A stretch of DNA of 64,000 nucleotides from Ahaetulla prasina (GCF_028640845.1 NC_080540.1:230376794-230440793); one strand, 5' to 3'; shown: positions 11,580-24,270, counted from the first letter of the stretch. The notes: generated by a model not told the origin, from the sequence alone. Numbers and translations: made by a program.

Positions 11580-12198
11580 ATGTGTACATTCTAGACAAAC
11601 TGTAGTGTTTTCCATCATTACAGAATTATTATGCCTAGTCAAAAACCTTCTCAAGCAAAGGAACTCAAGACAACAATACTGCTTTCATCATTTATATGCA
11701 TTACAACTGCATCAAGATTATGCTTGTTAAAGCTTGATATGCCATTGATATGTTAGCCATATCTTATTAAGATTTGCTGACATATTTATTTAAACAAAGT
11801 ATTTTTAAAACAATGGCATATTAAATTGCTCTGAACATAAGAAGTACAATACCTACATTTAATAAATAAATTAATATCTTACATGCATCTGTAATATTAA
11901 ATAATCTTTTAACCTTTGAAATTTTTTTAAAAAATATTGACTAGAACTGCAATAATTGTAACTGCAACCATAGTTAAACATAAATAGCTAATAGTTAAAT
12001 TGATATGTAACAACAATCATAGCAAGATGATAGTTGGATATATGAGTGTGTAATTTATTTGCCTTAACAAGAAAAAATAATAATTTGATCCTGGGTTTCA
12101 CATGCTCTATGGGGGAGGGGAGGGGAAAAGGTAACATATAATAAAATGTGCATTCTAACACAAACTCCATAGATTTTGTATTTGTATCCCATGCAAGT
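11580..12198. other. No feature recognised
   Basis: AT-rich sequence after the CR1 tail. No coding or repeat signature is visible. Confidence 0.4.
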
Positions 12199-12345
12199 AC
12201 ATAGTTATTACATACTCATACTTATATATATGCTTATATATTATATAGTTATTTCATGCTTACGCTTATATATACTGTGTATTTCATGCTTATGCTTATA
12301 TATACTGTGTGACAAAATAAATAAATAAAAATAAAATAAAATCAC
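12199..12345 (+). mobile_element. 3' tail of the L3-type LINE family
   Basis: Resembles the 3' UTR of the LINE at 61520-62137 (there on the minus strand): 'catagttattacatac', 'catgcttatgcttat', 'actgtgtgacaaaataaataaata'. A 30-bp stretch (ATTTCATGCTTA..TATATACTGTGT) is tandemly repeated near the end, and the tail is AAATA-rich. Only the UTR is present, so it is a severely 5'-truncated insertion. Confidence 0.6.
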
Positions 12346-14389
12346 AATTCCTATTTTACTATTTTGATGCAATCTTGGTTGGCTGTGGGTGCCACTAAAG
12401 TTAACCTGAATGTGAAAAGCACATCTTTACATTTTCCTTGCTACTGATTTAAAAAAAAGGATGTTGTAGTTGTCAGGAAACAATTCATTCTGCTTTTTGC
12501 TATATTATTAAAATAAAAACAATTCCTGGTATATTAGGTTGATAGAGAGCACTTGCTATGGCATATGCTAAACAAAATAACAATAATTATGCTGTATTTC
12601 AGAGGTATATTGGTAATCTCTAAGAAAGAATCTTCCAAGTTCAGTGAATATATCCAGAATGTAGTCAAGCTGTATTACAAACCATCTATGTTCTGAAGAC
12701 CATATGCAAGAAATAGGAATGTCCTTAACTGATTTCTCACCTCTGCATCTGATTTTGGATTTGTCAGCCACTTTAAAAACCAGGAAGAAAGTTTTACAAT
12801 TTAGTATTGTGTCAAAGGCATGTTACTATATTGTGTCTTTTTCAAAGTGCAGAATAAATATTGGGATTGTTTTTTACAGGCAGACATCATTAAAAGCATT
12901 AATCAGGTCTACAATAAAAATGTATGATTAGTACTAAAGTTTTAGGTATTGGAAAGGTAGAGTTAATAAAGGGACTAAATAAAAGCATTTAAATAACTTA
13001 GTAATTTGCATGCCTTGACTTGATCTGAATGACTGATTTGGCTACTTTAACGCTTAATAAGTACTCCAATTGCAGAGGTTGCAAGTAATTGGGTTTGGAA
13101 AAGTAAACCTTGGACATGTTCTGATAGTTGGTAGAAGTAAATTCTATGGAATTCGATTAACTAGAGCATTCCAACCATTTGCTCCAGCAAGGTCCTGTGT
13201 TAAAACATGTTGATTATTTCTGAAGCATTGTTTGAATGTGATTTGTTGAAGAATTTCATTAATACAGATTAGTCCCTATATTAAGCCATGGTTAATTGGA
13301 GTCTCTGAGCTTGGTTAAATACCTTCAGAAAAGTGGATTAGTTGCTTTAATTTTATGTTCCTTCATAGAAAAAAAAAAGGCTGAGAAGAGTAGAATAATT
13401 ACTTTTTCTGTTAGACAAGAAAGGGAAAAATGACTGCTTTTATGTATTAAGTGAAGCATTTTCTAGATTAGAGTGTCTAATATAGATTTTCTTTCCAAGT
13501 TAGAAATGTACTACTGGCCTAGTAATATAAAGATGATAAATTGGATCACAACAGGCCCCATCTTGATCTACATCTGTTCTGACAGACCATATGGGATAAA
13601 ACAACGTGACTGTCGGCTATATATCTGCAGGTGGGAATTGCATGGAAGCATTTTTCTATGCTGAATATCATAGTCTTGTCTATGTGTGTTGACTTTGCAT
13701 GCATGTCATTTTTGTTTTCCCAGTTGGCTGTGGTTCCTTAATGCAACCATGATGATGGCACATGAACTTACAGAGGCAGCCCTTAAAGTGTGTACCAAAA
13801 TCTAGCTGTCATTCTCAGAAATGAGTTCTTGGGTAGTCATTTAACATTTTTCAAGCTGGCTTAATATTTATGCCAAATACAAATTTCTAAATTGAGAAGC
13901 GTCCTAGTTCTGGCAAGATTTAATCCCTCCCAACAGCTGTTCTCAAGAGAAAACCACTGGACATTTCATTTGAAGAAAACATTGGCCTTGTGGTGAATGA
14001 ATCCATGAAACACTAACCCATATTATTTTATATTGCTATTATTACAAGGATATCTGGTTGCAATTAATAATATTTCATATATTCAGATTTCAAAACCAGC
14101 CAGATAAATTTTATTTTCAGTTGCTTTATCTGATCAATGAGATCTGATTTTCTTAATATGGCTAAGCTTCATTTTACTATTGCAAAATATATGTCTTATA
14201 TCACCAGTTTTATAATGATTGGGTTTTTTTATGGTTTTTATTGTTTTCTTTCTGGTTTTTTGAACAGGTCTATGACTTTAATATGTTTTCTCTCTTTTTC
14301 TCCTTCTGTGTATATTCAGCAAAGACAGTGAACCCTAGATAGTCAACAACTATAAAATAAATCTGCTGAATTAGTTTTAGCCAAAGAGG
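12346..14389. other. No feature recognised
   Basis: About 2 kb of AT-rich DNA. Short open frames (for example 12704-12931, 13473-13664) show no known domain. I see nothing else. Confidence 0.4.
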
Positions 14390-15077
14390 CCTCATTAACA
14401 TAGGATATTTTATTACTGAGTCTGTCATTTGCACCTCTATAACTGTCTGGTTTGGTTCTGCAACCCAACAAGACAGACACAGACTTCAGAGAATAATTAG
14501 AACTGCAGAAAAAAGAATTGCTTACCAACCTGCATTCCATTGAGGACCTGTATACTGCATGAGTCAAAAAGAGGGGTGTGAAAATATTTACAGACCCCTC
14601 ACATCTTGGACATAAACTGTTTCAACTCCTACCATCAAAATGACGCTATAGAGCACTGTACACCAGAACAACTAGACACAAGAACATTTTTTCCCGAACG
14701 CTATCACTCTGCTAAACAAATAATTCCCTCAATACTCTCAAACTATTTACTAAATCTGTACTACTATTAATCTTCTCATTGTTCCCATCACCCATATCCT
14801 TCCACTTATGACTGTATGACTGTAACTTGCTTGTATCCTTATGATTTATATTGATATTGTTTCTGATTGCTTATTTGTAGCCTATGACTATCATTAAATG
14901 TTGTATCATTAAGTGTTAAATCTGTAGCCTATGACTATCATTAAGCGTTGTAAGTGTTGTACCTTGATGAAGGTATCTTTTCTTTTATGTACACTGAGAG
15001 CATATGCACCAAGACAAATTCCTTGTGTGTCCAATCACACTTGGCCAATAAAAAATTCTATTCTATTCTATCTAGTA
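14390..15077 (+). mobile_element. Snake1-type CR1/L3 LINE, 3' part
   Basis: Decayed C-terminal coding region followed by the full 3' end. Translation in pieces shows a block such as HSIEDLYTA, KIFTDPSHLGHKLFQLLPS and ARKNIF-like residues, with several stops and frameshifts. The last ~100 bases (from about 14973) end in AATAAAAAATTCTATTCTAT. They are essentially identical to the shorter copy at 39703-39832. The ATTCT repeat at the end is the microsatellite that this snake LINE carries and spreads. Non-functional. Confidence 0.85.
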
Positions 15078-16205
15078 TTAATACACATCTCATTAATACT
15101 CTTTAATTGATGGTGCATAAAAATACTGAAATCTCCATGTCTTAAAAATTAAATGATTTGACTTTAAGGAAGGAAAAAAAACAAATAACAAACAATAATA
15201 AGATCTAGTTTGGGACAGGGGATTTATTAACATTCCAGCTTGGCAGACCAGCGATGGTGGCAGGAGGATACGGGATGGCTTTGTGTGCGCACACCGTTTC
15301 CACAAATGCCACTTGGGCGCTGGTGCTCAGCTGCTGCTTATGGGCTGTGGCCAGGCTCCAGGCCACAAACTGGAGGGTGAGGACCCCTGTTTTATGCATC
15401 ACTCTTGGCTCAATGACTTTCATTGAAGAGTGTTAGTAGCAACTGTTCCAAACAGAGTTACTCTTGATACTGGACCAGAAGATGCAGCCATTCCAGCATT
15501 ATGCAGTGATAAAATATTAGATTTACTGAAATAACTATGTCTTTTTCCAGAACTGCATGATTGCTGTGTAAACACATACATATGTTTCCGCTTTCAGAGG
15601 ATTTGCACAATGAAACAGGTGACTGTGCTCCCCAAACCCAGAATACCTGGGAAAAACAGCTTCCATTTAGGAAGTATTTGATTGTTAATACCTGAGATAG
15701 AGCAAGCACAGGGAGAACCAAACTCAATGCAAAAATGGGCAGCTGAGTGGCGTTACATAATGTATTCTCACATCATTGCTGCATAGCTGTGTTTTTAAAA
15801 ATTACACCAAAGACAGTGCAAGCACTGTGTTGCTCTTTTTATTTATCTTCAGTAATTTTTTACCAGTCTTTGAAGGTTTTAATTTCTGAGGAGGAAAAAA
15901 TAGATTAAAATAAAACTTCACAGCATTATCAATTAAGAAAAAAACTTTTAACTGTTAAATGTTCTAATGCTACCCAGACTAGGATAAAATTCTTGTCTTA
16001 TGAAAGGTATATATGATTGGGGAATTATTTTATAAGTAAAGATACAGGCATACATTTTTTCCTACTACACCAGTCAATCTGTCATACTCTCAGATTGGTA
16101 GTTTAAAAATTGGTAGCTTTGATATCCAGAAAGCCCGAAGCGGGGATGTAGAAGATTGAATCAAGAGACATTTTGACTTTGGATCCGTAGCCTATAGAGT
16201 ATAGA
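15078..16205. other. No feature recognised
   Basis: Contains a GC-richer patch at 15210-15430 that begins near ACAGGGG and holds ACCCCTG, but the flanks do not match as a TSD and I could not assign it. The remainder is AT-rich and featureless. Confidence 0.4.
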
Positions 16206-16346
16206 TACCCTGTTTCCCCCAAAATAAGAAATCCTCTGATAATAAGCCCAATCGGGCTTTTGAGCGCATGGCAATAAGGCCAAGCGCTTATTTCAGGGTT
16301 CAAAAAAAATAAAAAGACATGGTATAATTTTGGGGGAAACATGGTA
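16206..16346. mobile_element. Mariner-like MITE with TA ends
   Basis: Starts TACCCTGTTTCCCCC and ends GGGGGAAACATGGTA, giving 13-bp inverted repeats with one mismatch inside flanking TA dinucleotides. Total about 140 bp, no coding capacity. The interior (AATAAGCCCAATCGGGCTTTT) is typical of a non-autonomous mariner-type element that I know from squamates. Confidence 0.85.
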
Positions 16347-17466
16347 GAACTAGCCTTAATAATTGTGTGTCATTTTTTTTGCAGTTGGTTAGTTTGTCAT
16401 AAACTCATGGTCTCACATCCAGTAGCAACTTTGAAGGCACATTTAAACATTGATTGAATTCACATGAAGAAGAAACACGTATATATCTTATTTGCAGTTT
16501 GTTTAGTTGTTTTGGTGACTTTTTTCCTTTTTCTTCCCCCCCTTTTTTCTTTATTTTTTTAAAATCAGATGAATGTTATGTGATCATGTCTACTTTACAA
16601 TTCTTTTAGCACTGAGCAATATGCTGTATATAATTCTTGCAAACTTGAAGAATCATTGAATTATTAATTAAATACTGATAAGAGTTTCTCTTCTCTCCAA
16701 GTACCGTCTGTCCATATAGTTCAATGCTGTAACCCATGAAAACATTACTCTGTGAAACAGATCAATAAACCACATGCAATTAATCTTTAATTCAGCTGGA
16801 GAGGGAACCCTTTCACAGAAACAACTCAAATCATTTTTGTAACAAATAACCTATTTGTTTTGAAAGAGCCCTCCAGGTTTCTGTATTTATGTGTTACATA
16901 ACATCAGCACCTTGCACAATACTGAAAAGTACTGTTTTGCAATAGTAGTTTCCCTTGAGAAGAAGCCACTGGGATTTTGTTTTTACAGCTTTTGGTGCCA
17001 GAAGTCATAAGAAAAAAATAACTATATTGGCTGATAATTTAGTATAAATAAAGAAAAATGATACAGTTTCAAGAGAAGTAAAAATAATTCAGAATGTAAC
17101 ATATAAAGGAAAGGAATGGAAAGGTTGCTAAAATAAAATTTGTTTTAATCTAACAGTAACAATTCCAAACCTTTTTTAAAGCTATGAAAATTTGAGTAAG
17201 ATATAACCACAAGCTATGATTTCAAGTTATTGTTAGATCTGAGAAAAATACAGAGGAAGTTCCAAGGTCATGCAATACAATAAATAACCACAGTCATAAA
17301 CAACTAGACAGATTTGTTCATTTGTTTAAAAAATGTACCTAGCCGCCCATCTAATGTAGGATAAACCTTACTAACACTAAATAAGGAAGAAAATCCCTAA
17401 AAATCAGCTACTAGAAACAGGAAGTGGCAGAATTTTATGCCATAAAAGTTAGCTAGATAACCAAAG
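16347..17466. other. No feature recognised
   Basis: AT-rich sequence without recognisable repeats or coding regions. Confidence 0.4.
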
Positions 17467-17474
17467 GTATTCTA

Positions 17475-17676
17475 CAGTGGTGAAATCCAATTTTTTTTAC
17501 TACCAGTTCTGTGGGTGTGGCTTAGTGGACATGGCAGCGGAAGGATACTGCAAAATCGCCATTCCCACCCCACTCTGGGGCCAGTCAGAGGTGGTATTTG
17601 CCGGTTCTCCAAACTGCTCAAAATTTCCGCTACCGGTTCTCCAGAACCTGTCAGAACCTATTGGATTTCACCCCTG
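17475..17676 (+). mobile_element. hAT-like MITE, near-perfect 8-bp TSD
   Basis: A 202-bp element from CAGTGGTGAAATCCAA to TTGGATTTCACCCCTG, about 16-bp inverted ends. Flanks GTATTCTA (17467-17474) and GAATTCTA (17677-17684) match at 7 of 8 positions. The interior has the direct phrases CCGGTTCTCC and GGCCAGTCAGAGGTGG, which recur inverted in the copy at 41869-42130. No coding capacity. Confidence 0.92.
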
Positions 17677-17684
17677 GAATTCTA

Positions 17685-19125
17685 GCATTCTTTCCATAAC
17701 AACTCTTGTATAAACATGTCCAGAGAATACCACATTAAAACATATTAATGCATTGTTCTTGATCAGCAATAAAATAAAATCTGTTTTGTAAGTCAGTAAT
17801 AATTCTGGTTTAGACTGGAGTTCCCGTATTTTTTCTTGAACCTTGTCTTCCCTAGTGCAACTATATGCCATTCTTTAATACCCTCTTTGTATGAGCTTAT
17901 TTGTTGTATTGTACAAAAAGGAATGAGGATACAACTGGAAAGTGGGGCAAAGGATATTCAGTTTTAAATCTCAGCAAAGCAATGCAGGAGAATGTAGTGG
18001 ACAGGGAAACTGTGGAGTGAGGTGGCTCTTAAGATGCATTGTACAAATATAATAATTTATAACTGATACCATTTAGAGGTGGTTTCAGTTAAAGTTTACT
18101 TTCAGCAGTTAACATGTCATGCATTGGGCAATTTTAGTAATTTACTCAAATTAACTTGTCTTCATTCACTATTACAGCTGTTTGATTTTCCTACATATTA
18201 TAAAACATCTATTATGCCTGCTATTAATCTTAACCCATGCACCTAAAGAAGAAAAAAATTAAACAGTTGCTTTCCAACATCACCTCAACAGCTACATTTA
18301 CAAGATTTATAACCTGTAAATGACTGCAGGAAATATTGTTTTACTAAAAAAAACATTAGGCATATAAAAATTAAAAATGTTTTTTCTTCTTGTAGAACTA
18401 CAGTATATCATATCATGGCTGGGTATTTTACAATGTTAATAATTTATGATCTTGAGTTAGGCTGGGTGATTTGCTGAGAATATCTAATTATTTAGAATGG
18501 TTAAAAGAGCAGCAGTTAATTTAAAATGGGAAATGGGCAGTGAAATGGTAAATGAAATTCAGTGTAAGTATAAAATTATCCATAGGAACAAAAAGTTTCC
18601 AGTTTTACTTATGTAGTGGTGTAGTTGAAGATGGTAAAAATTTATGGGTAAACAAATATATTACTTGGAGTGAATATTTAAATGAAAATGTCAACCACTT
18701 GTGTGCTTGCTATGAAAGATGATATTGCTGCCTGTATACAAAATCCTGGAGAAGGTCTATTTGTATGGTTGTCTAAGAGTCAACACCAATTTAATAGCAT
18801 ATAACCAAGCTTTATACAAATCTATGGAAAACAATATATTGGAATACAGTTTGTGGTTAGTTAGCGGAGTAGCTAAATAGCTTCAAGCCATTTGCTTCTG
18901 GCTCTGAAAATTCTTCCTTTCAGGCAGCTCTACAAGTCAACAATAGCAGCTGCAGCACCCAATGATTGAACCTTATGCCTGTTTTTTTTCCCTCTTGGAT
19001 CAATGGGAAGTTCAATGGTAGCAAACTTAGACATTTTTGCCTTTGACCTGAATGCTCAAATGAACAAGTTTATATAATTTTCACAGTAATGCTTTTCAGA
19101 AGTGATTTTTTTCAAGTTTTCAGAA
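17685..19125. other. No feature recognised
   Basis: AT-rich, with no domain-bearing open frames and no repeat ends that I could identify. Confidence 0.4.
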
Positions 19126-19129
19126 ATAG

Positions 19130-19205
19130 CCATTCTTCTGAGGACTGATAGAGAATGACTGGCCCAAAGTCACCAGTTGGTTTCATTTTCTCCTAGTTTC
19201 TAGGC
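19130..19205 (-). mobile_element. Possible MIR-like SINE remnant
   Basis: The phrase GAATGACTGGCCCAAAGTCACC, read on the opposite strand, resembles the CORE/MIR-type motif 'tgaccttgg-ccagtcac' present at 27893-27914 and 42327-42345. Very short and degraded. Confidence 0.3.
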
Positions 19206-20633
19206 AAATAACTATAAACCCTATACCATGTTGGACCTCAGATGGAAATTAGTGGATAAGAAAATAAGTATATCAATTTCAATAGTATCCTTTTTAATGT
19301 ATAACAACAACAATAAAATCGGAGTATTTCCTATCTTGGATATGGTTAGTACAGTGGATGTATTTCACTTAAAAGAATGTGGACAACTTTACATTGGATG
19401 TAAGATAACCTCTGGATTAGAGATTTTAGTTTGCAGACCATGGTATGAAAGTGCTTGGCTAAAACTTTGTCTTTATGTTATACTGGCCAAAATTGGCTAG
19501 CACTGTCCTTAACAATAATATTGCATATAATCTAAGTACGTACACACTTGGTACCTTAATCAATACCCTCTTTTTCATAAAATGTGAAAGCCTTGATTTA
19601 ACAAACCCAGAATGGATGACACAGATCTCTCCCTCCCTCCCTCCCTATGTGTGTGTGGATATGTCGGTGTATGTGTGTGTGGCATCTGTCCATCCATCCA
19701 TCCAATTATGACCTCAGAGAATTCATGATTTGTAAAGTAAGAGGATAAATGAATTAAAGTATAACACAAAAGAAACAAAAATAAATGTGATGTATGCTTA
19801 TAAAACTAAGAAAAGGGGAAAGATGAAATAGATCTGAATGAAAGTAATCTGATTTTATGAACTAGACTACAATCAAGAAAGGGGAGTACTAGTTTAACTG
19901 TGAATAAAAGGAACAAGATGTATGTCAAGAAGAATGTTCTGGTATGATCTCGGGCTAGGCTGATATAGGTATGTATGAAAATAGGTAAAGTAGGAAAACA
20001 GGTTAGTGGCAACTGCATGTTATGATCCACGGAAGGATTCAGATATGATTTTAGGAATACTTCTGTAGCATTCTGGATGGATTCAATCTAAGGGAAAAGT
20101 GAATGAGTGAGAACAAGACAAATTAATATAGAACCATTTGGCATCATGAGTGAATCAGACTAAAATGACTATTTGGCAAGTATCTGCTTATAGAAAAGGA
20201 TGCTTACATGATTTAAACATAAATCTATTCATACATCTGCATGTCAGAGGAATACATATAAATCTCAAAGCATAACTGATTAGATTCTTCATGCTGAAAC
20301 ATAGAGGTAATTAATGAAGATTATAAGTCTTCTAAAGTGGGAAGACCATTATTTGGTAGTATCAAGACTGGATCAGGAAAAACTACATGGAAGAGAAAGA
20401 TATGAACATATCAAAGTAGAATTGTTGAAGACAAAAATACAAATTCAGTATGAAAAAATAATGGAAGTTAAATTGCACTCTCTATGGAATAATAGAAAGA
20501 GAACATAGGAAAGAAGATACAACTTGGAACAAACATGAAAAGAATAATACCATAGAACTTTATGGAGTTCTGCTAAATACAAGCAAGACAGAATAAGGTA
20601 GAGTTTGTCTTCTGGAATCTATTCTTCCCCTTA
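19206..20633. other. Mostly featureless, with a short simple-repeat cluster
   Basis: Around 19628-19706 there are adjacent short runs of CCCT, TGTG and CATC repeats. The open frame 20314-20508 (64 residues, KTKIQIQYEKIM) may be a remnant of LINE coding sequence, but I cannot place it in a family. Confidence 0.35.
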
Positions 20634-20641
20634 ATAAGAAC

Positions 20642-20848
20642 CAGTGGTGGGTTGCTACCAGTTCTCCCAGTTCTGGAGAGCCAGTAGCAGAGATGGTGAG
20701 GTGAGAGCAAACCGGTTCACTCCAAACGTCATTTGGGCACACCCGCCCACCCCTGTGCTATACCTATCTATATTCGTTCATTTATATTAGTTCGCAAAAC
20801 GCATGCGCGAAGCGAACCAGTGGTAACACCGGTTGAAACCCATTACTG
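20642..20848. mobile_element. hAT-like MITE with perfect TSD (ATAAGAAC)
   Basis: A 207-bp element from CAGTGGTGGGTTGC to GAAACCCATTACTG. ATAAGAAC lies directly on both sides (20634-20641 and 20849-20856). The interior has CCGGTT/AACCGG phrases shared with the other MITEs. Non-coding. Confidence 0.93.
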
Positions 20849-20914
20849 ATAAGAACCCAAGTTTTTGTGACTGGAAAAGAAGAGGGAAAGGGACTTAGAA
20901 TGCAGGTGTTAACA

Positions 20915-21637
20915 CAGGGGTGAAATGCTCCCAGTTTGGACCGGATCGGGCATTCCGGTAGCGATGGGGGCGGGTAGTTCGGAGAACCGGTAATAAAAAT
21001 CCCTCTCCTCCCACCCATCCCCACCCAATCGCTCAATCCCCACTTGCCTACTTGCTGCTTCTTTCAGGCTCGCTCGCTTTTCCTGCCTTATGTCGGCTCT
21101 TGCAATCAATTGTATCAGCTAGCAACTCAATCTGCCTGCCTGCAATCCATCTCATCGGTGAGCAATTCAATCTACCTGCCTTGTCCCTTCAATTGGGTAA
21201 GTAACTGGGGGTTTTTTTTGGGGGGGGGAAGCTTTAAAAAATAGATAATTGAGGCATTTTTAAGGAGTTTTATTTTTTTAGACATAGCAATTTAAAATTA
21301 AGGAAGTTTTAAATTTAGCTGCTTTTATCTAAAAATATAAATAAAATAAAATAATAAAAATATTTGTGCAGCTTTCTGAGATTTGGTGTGTTTCTGTAGT
21401 GTTTCACTCTAATTACATAAACACACAAAATCTCATGAATGTGGCATTTTGTGTGTGTGTGTGAGTCAGTTGTGTTGCGTGTGTGTAAAGTGTGAAAATT
21501 GTTTTGCGTACTTTGTTTATTATTTTTATTATTTATTGTTATTGGCCACTCCCACCCAGTCACCTGACCAAGCCACGCCCACCAATTAAGCCATGCCCAC
21601 AGAACCGGTAGGGAAAATTTTTTAAATTTCACCCCTG
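20915..21637. mobile_element. 723-bp hAT-like element with perfect TSD (TGTTAACA)
   Basis: From CAGGGGTGAAATGC to AAATTTCACCCCTG. The palindromic 8-mer TGTTAACA occurs at 20907-20914 and 21638-21645. It is longer than the other MITEs. The interior holds GC-rich and AT-rich halves, a G run near 21223 and a TG run near 21451. Both ends carry AGAACCGGTA phrases in opposite orientation, as internal inverted repeats. I see no transposase coding sequence, so it is a non-autonomous derivative. Confidence 0.93.
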
Positions 21638-21645
21638 TGTTAACA

Positions 21646-22601
21646 GCATCCTGAGCCAGTATCATATTTTTTTTTGAAACTTGATCTTACTTTTGCTGGC
21701 TTCTTCTGCCCATGCCAGATATGGCCTCATTCTGTTCAGTTTTTTTGGAGAATTATCTTGCTGATGGACAGACAGAGAGAGTCTGGAACCCCTTTACAGA
21801 ATTTCTTTCCAATATACTGTTGAGTTAGAAAGAATAAAAAGGATGATTAGCTTACTGATGAAAGGTGTCAGTGGCTGAGAAAAAAATAATGTATGGAAAT
21901 GACTGCTGGGAAAATTTAGGTTGAGAAATATATTGTCCAATGTGTATTTAGAGAAAGAGACTTGCAAAGTATATACACAAAGGAACAATGAAGAGCTAAG
22001 ATTAAAGAAGAGAGAGAAAATTCAGAAAGATGTTGATGGAAATAAAAATGTGTTTTAGAAGAGATGGAAGAGAACAAACCAAATAATCTCTTGTAGGGTA
22101 AATATAATTAAAAATAAAAGCAATGACATGTTTTCTAATGTAACTGAAGTGAAGAAATCGTAGAAGTATTTTTGAGATTTATGAGGCAATGATAGTGGTA
22201 TTAGAACTGATGCAAATATTGCATATTTTAGTGTCTAAGAAAAAAACTGATGAAAAGGAAATCTAAAATATTGCAAGAATGTTGGAAATGGTAAGATCAC
22301 ACATATAAATTTGGGAATTGGAAAAATATTGAAATATGGTGCCTCTATGCCTGATGATTTGGAGAATGGAGGTGTGAATTCACAAACAAAAGAGGATTAA
22401 ATGATTAAGTGTGCCTGGGAAGATATCTGGTAGAGTTCTGACTGAGAGGGCATGACATGGTGACACTGAAGATGATTTCAGAAATACAATATGGTTTATT
22501 GTGATCAAGAAATGCAGACCGGATATGTGTAAGGAAGAAATTTTAAGACTTTACATATCTGTGGGGAATAGCAATAGCATTTTTATTATGGATGGAATTA
22601 C
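21646..22601 (+). pseudogene. Weak remains of a LINE reverse transcriptase
   Basis: Between about 22380 and 22560 the frames, read in pieces, give CLGRYLVEF, MVTLKMISEIQYGLL and ADRIC. These resemble the 'vPGKI..RVL..R....ed.IsE.QyGFr.gR' block of non-LTR reverse transcriptases. Stops and frameshifts break it throughout. The rest of the interval is AT-rich and unassigned. The family cannot be named from this. Confidence 0.3.
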
Positions 22602-22929
22602 CTTATTTTCTATTTCCCCGTTAGTCTAGGAATTTAAGTCTTCTTAAAAACAACAACAACACAACCCCAATGGTTTCAATATCCAGGAGCTAAACCACAA
22701 GAGGACAATTATTATGCAGTCACATTACAAACTAATAAATAAGAGAGAAGGAAATTCTAGATGAATTATTTTCTTCAATACAAAAAAAAAAAAAAAGGTC
22801 AATAGCCTGGTCAACACTGGAGTAAATGTTCACTTGAACTCACTGTTCTCAGGTATCAACTAATAAATAAAATATAATATCTGGCTGAACTTGTGTAAGC
22901 TGGGAAACTAAACAGTGTAAGATTAGATA
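22602..22929 (+). repeat. 0.33-kb repeat, copy A
   Basis: Similar over its whole length, by eye about 85 percent, to 27513-27833 in the same orientation. Both copies start at CTTATTTTCTATTTCCCC and end inside a 5S-rRNA-like segment. The copies differ by many substitutions and several small indels, so this pair is old. It could be the 5' part of an interspersed element or a dispersed duplication. Confidence 0.85.
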
Positions 22930-23098
22930 GTACTTAGATGAAAAGATGTAAGAGAACCCAAGATAGTAGACCTAACCAGAACTGAAGAAAAAAGAATCCT
23001 AGAAGAAATCAAAGGCAAACCATTTCTATATTTCCTGACAATAAAATTACGTAGACATTACAGTAATGGCAAGAGTGGATCGGACTGGCAATAAAAAG
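22870..23098 (+). mobile_element. 5S-rRNA-derived SINE, degraded
   Basis: The segment around 22897-22945 (AAACTAAACAGTGT, TAGTACTTAGATGAAAAGA) parallels the 3' half of 5S rRNA (AAGCTAAGCAGGGTC, TTAGTACTTGGATGGGAGA). It is followed by AAAGGCAAACCATTTCTATA and GCAAGAGTGGATCGGACTGG. That sequence resembles the Bov-B-related 3' region (GGCAAACCAC, GAGTCGGA..GACTGG) of 5S-headed squamate SINEs. It is degraded and surely not a functional 5S gene. Confidence 0.6.
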
Positions 23099-23893
23099 CA
23101 GCATTGCAGAATTCTAAAAGGAACTCAGCCATTTTTACATGGATAGCAACATCACAGGTATGTCCCAAAAGTGTAGAGTCTGCAATGAAATGACATGAAG
23201 CTGCTTTCATTAACTTGAACCTTCACTTACAGAAAGAAAATGACCCCGTAGCAACTAGAGTCAATTTCAATTTAAGAAAGTCTTAGTTCTATAATTGATG
23301 AAATCATAAGAAAAAAAGATGGGCTTGCTAATTTAGTTCAGAAGAAAAATACAAAAATATCTCAGTAAACACAGGGTAGAAATCTATACAATCAGTTTTA
23401 AATTCCTTAATGAGTCAATAAGAATTCATACGCATATAACTTTGTTGATTAATTGAGAATAACAGAGTAATAAGTTGAGATGTAGGCTTTGATTTCCCCC
23501 TTGGGTATTCTCTTGAAAAAAAAAACATAGACTACAGCACGTACTTTCTGAATCTTCTTGTGTGAATATTTTAATTGTATACTTTAATTGCATATTGTTT
23601 GAGTACTTTATCATGTGAATGACAAAGTCTTTTGAGAATGTAGTAGTCTGTAAATGTGGTAAATAAATAAACCAGTGTACATCACTTAACAAATCATTCT
23701 GATTAAATCATTTTACTCAATAATAATTTTTATCTAATCTACTACTACTAAAAATGGGAAATACTTTATGCATAGATATCCAATGTTGGATAAAAATGAC
23801 TTCAAGCCCTTTCTGCAACAATGTGAAAGAACAACAGCACTCTGATAAGAATTAAGAATTACGTTGTGCAAGCACACTTAAATTCAAGTGTTC
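23099..23893. other. No feature recognised
   Basis: AT-rich sequence with no recognisable feature. Confidence 0.4.
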
Positions 23894-23903
23894 TATCTTC
23901 ACT

Positions 23904-24260
23904 GACGCGGTGGCTCAGGGGCTAGGATGTTGAGCTTGTCGATCAAAAGGTCGGCAGCTCAGCGGTTCGAATCCCCTAGTGCTGCCGTGTAACAGGGTGA
24001 GCTCCCATTACTTGTCCCAGCTTCTGCCAACCTAGCAGTTTCGAAAGCACATAAAAATGCAAGTAGAAAAAATAGGGACCACCTTTGGTGGGAAGGTAAC
24101 AGTGTTCCGTGAACCTTTGGTGTTGAGTCATGCCGGCCACATGACCACAGAGACGTCTTCGGATAGCGCTGGCTCTTCGGCTTTGAAACGGAGATGAGCA
24201 CCGCCCCCTAGAGTCGGGAACGACTAGCACGTATGTGCGAGGGGAACCTTAACCTTTTTT
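23904..24260 (+). mobile_element. Sauria-type SINE with 10-bp TSD
   Basis: GACGCGGTGGCTCAGGGGCT head with B box GGTTCGAATCC near 23964, CTTGTCCCAGCTTCTGCC body and AACCTT tail. TATCTTCACT is repeated at 23894-23903 and 24261-24270. It is better preserved than the 7963 copy, with GC-rich CpG sites such as GGGAACGACTAGCACG still present, so it is probably younger. Confidence 0.95.
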
Positions 24261-24270
24261 TATCTTCACT

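Noticed and set aside
15205..15430. GC-richer patch with ACAGGGG and ACCCCTG that might be another hAT MITE
   Set aside because: The 8-mers outside the supposed ends do not match and the inverted ends do not extend past the CAGGGG core.
22890..22950. Possible 5S rRNA gene
   Set aside because: Only the 3' half resembles 5S, with many changes, and it is joined to SINE-like sequence.
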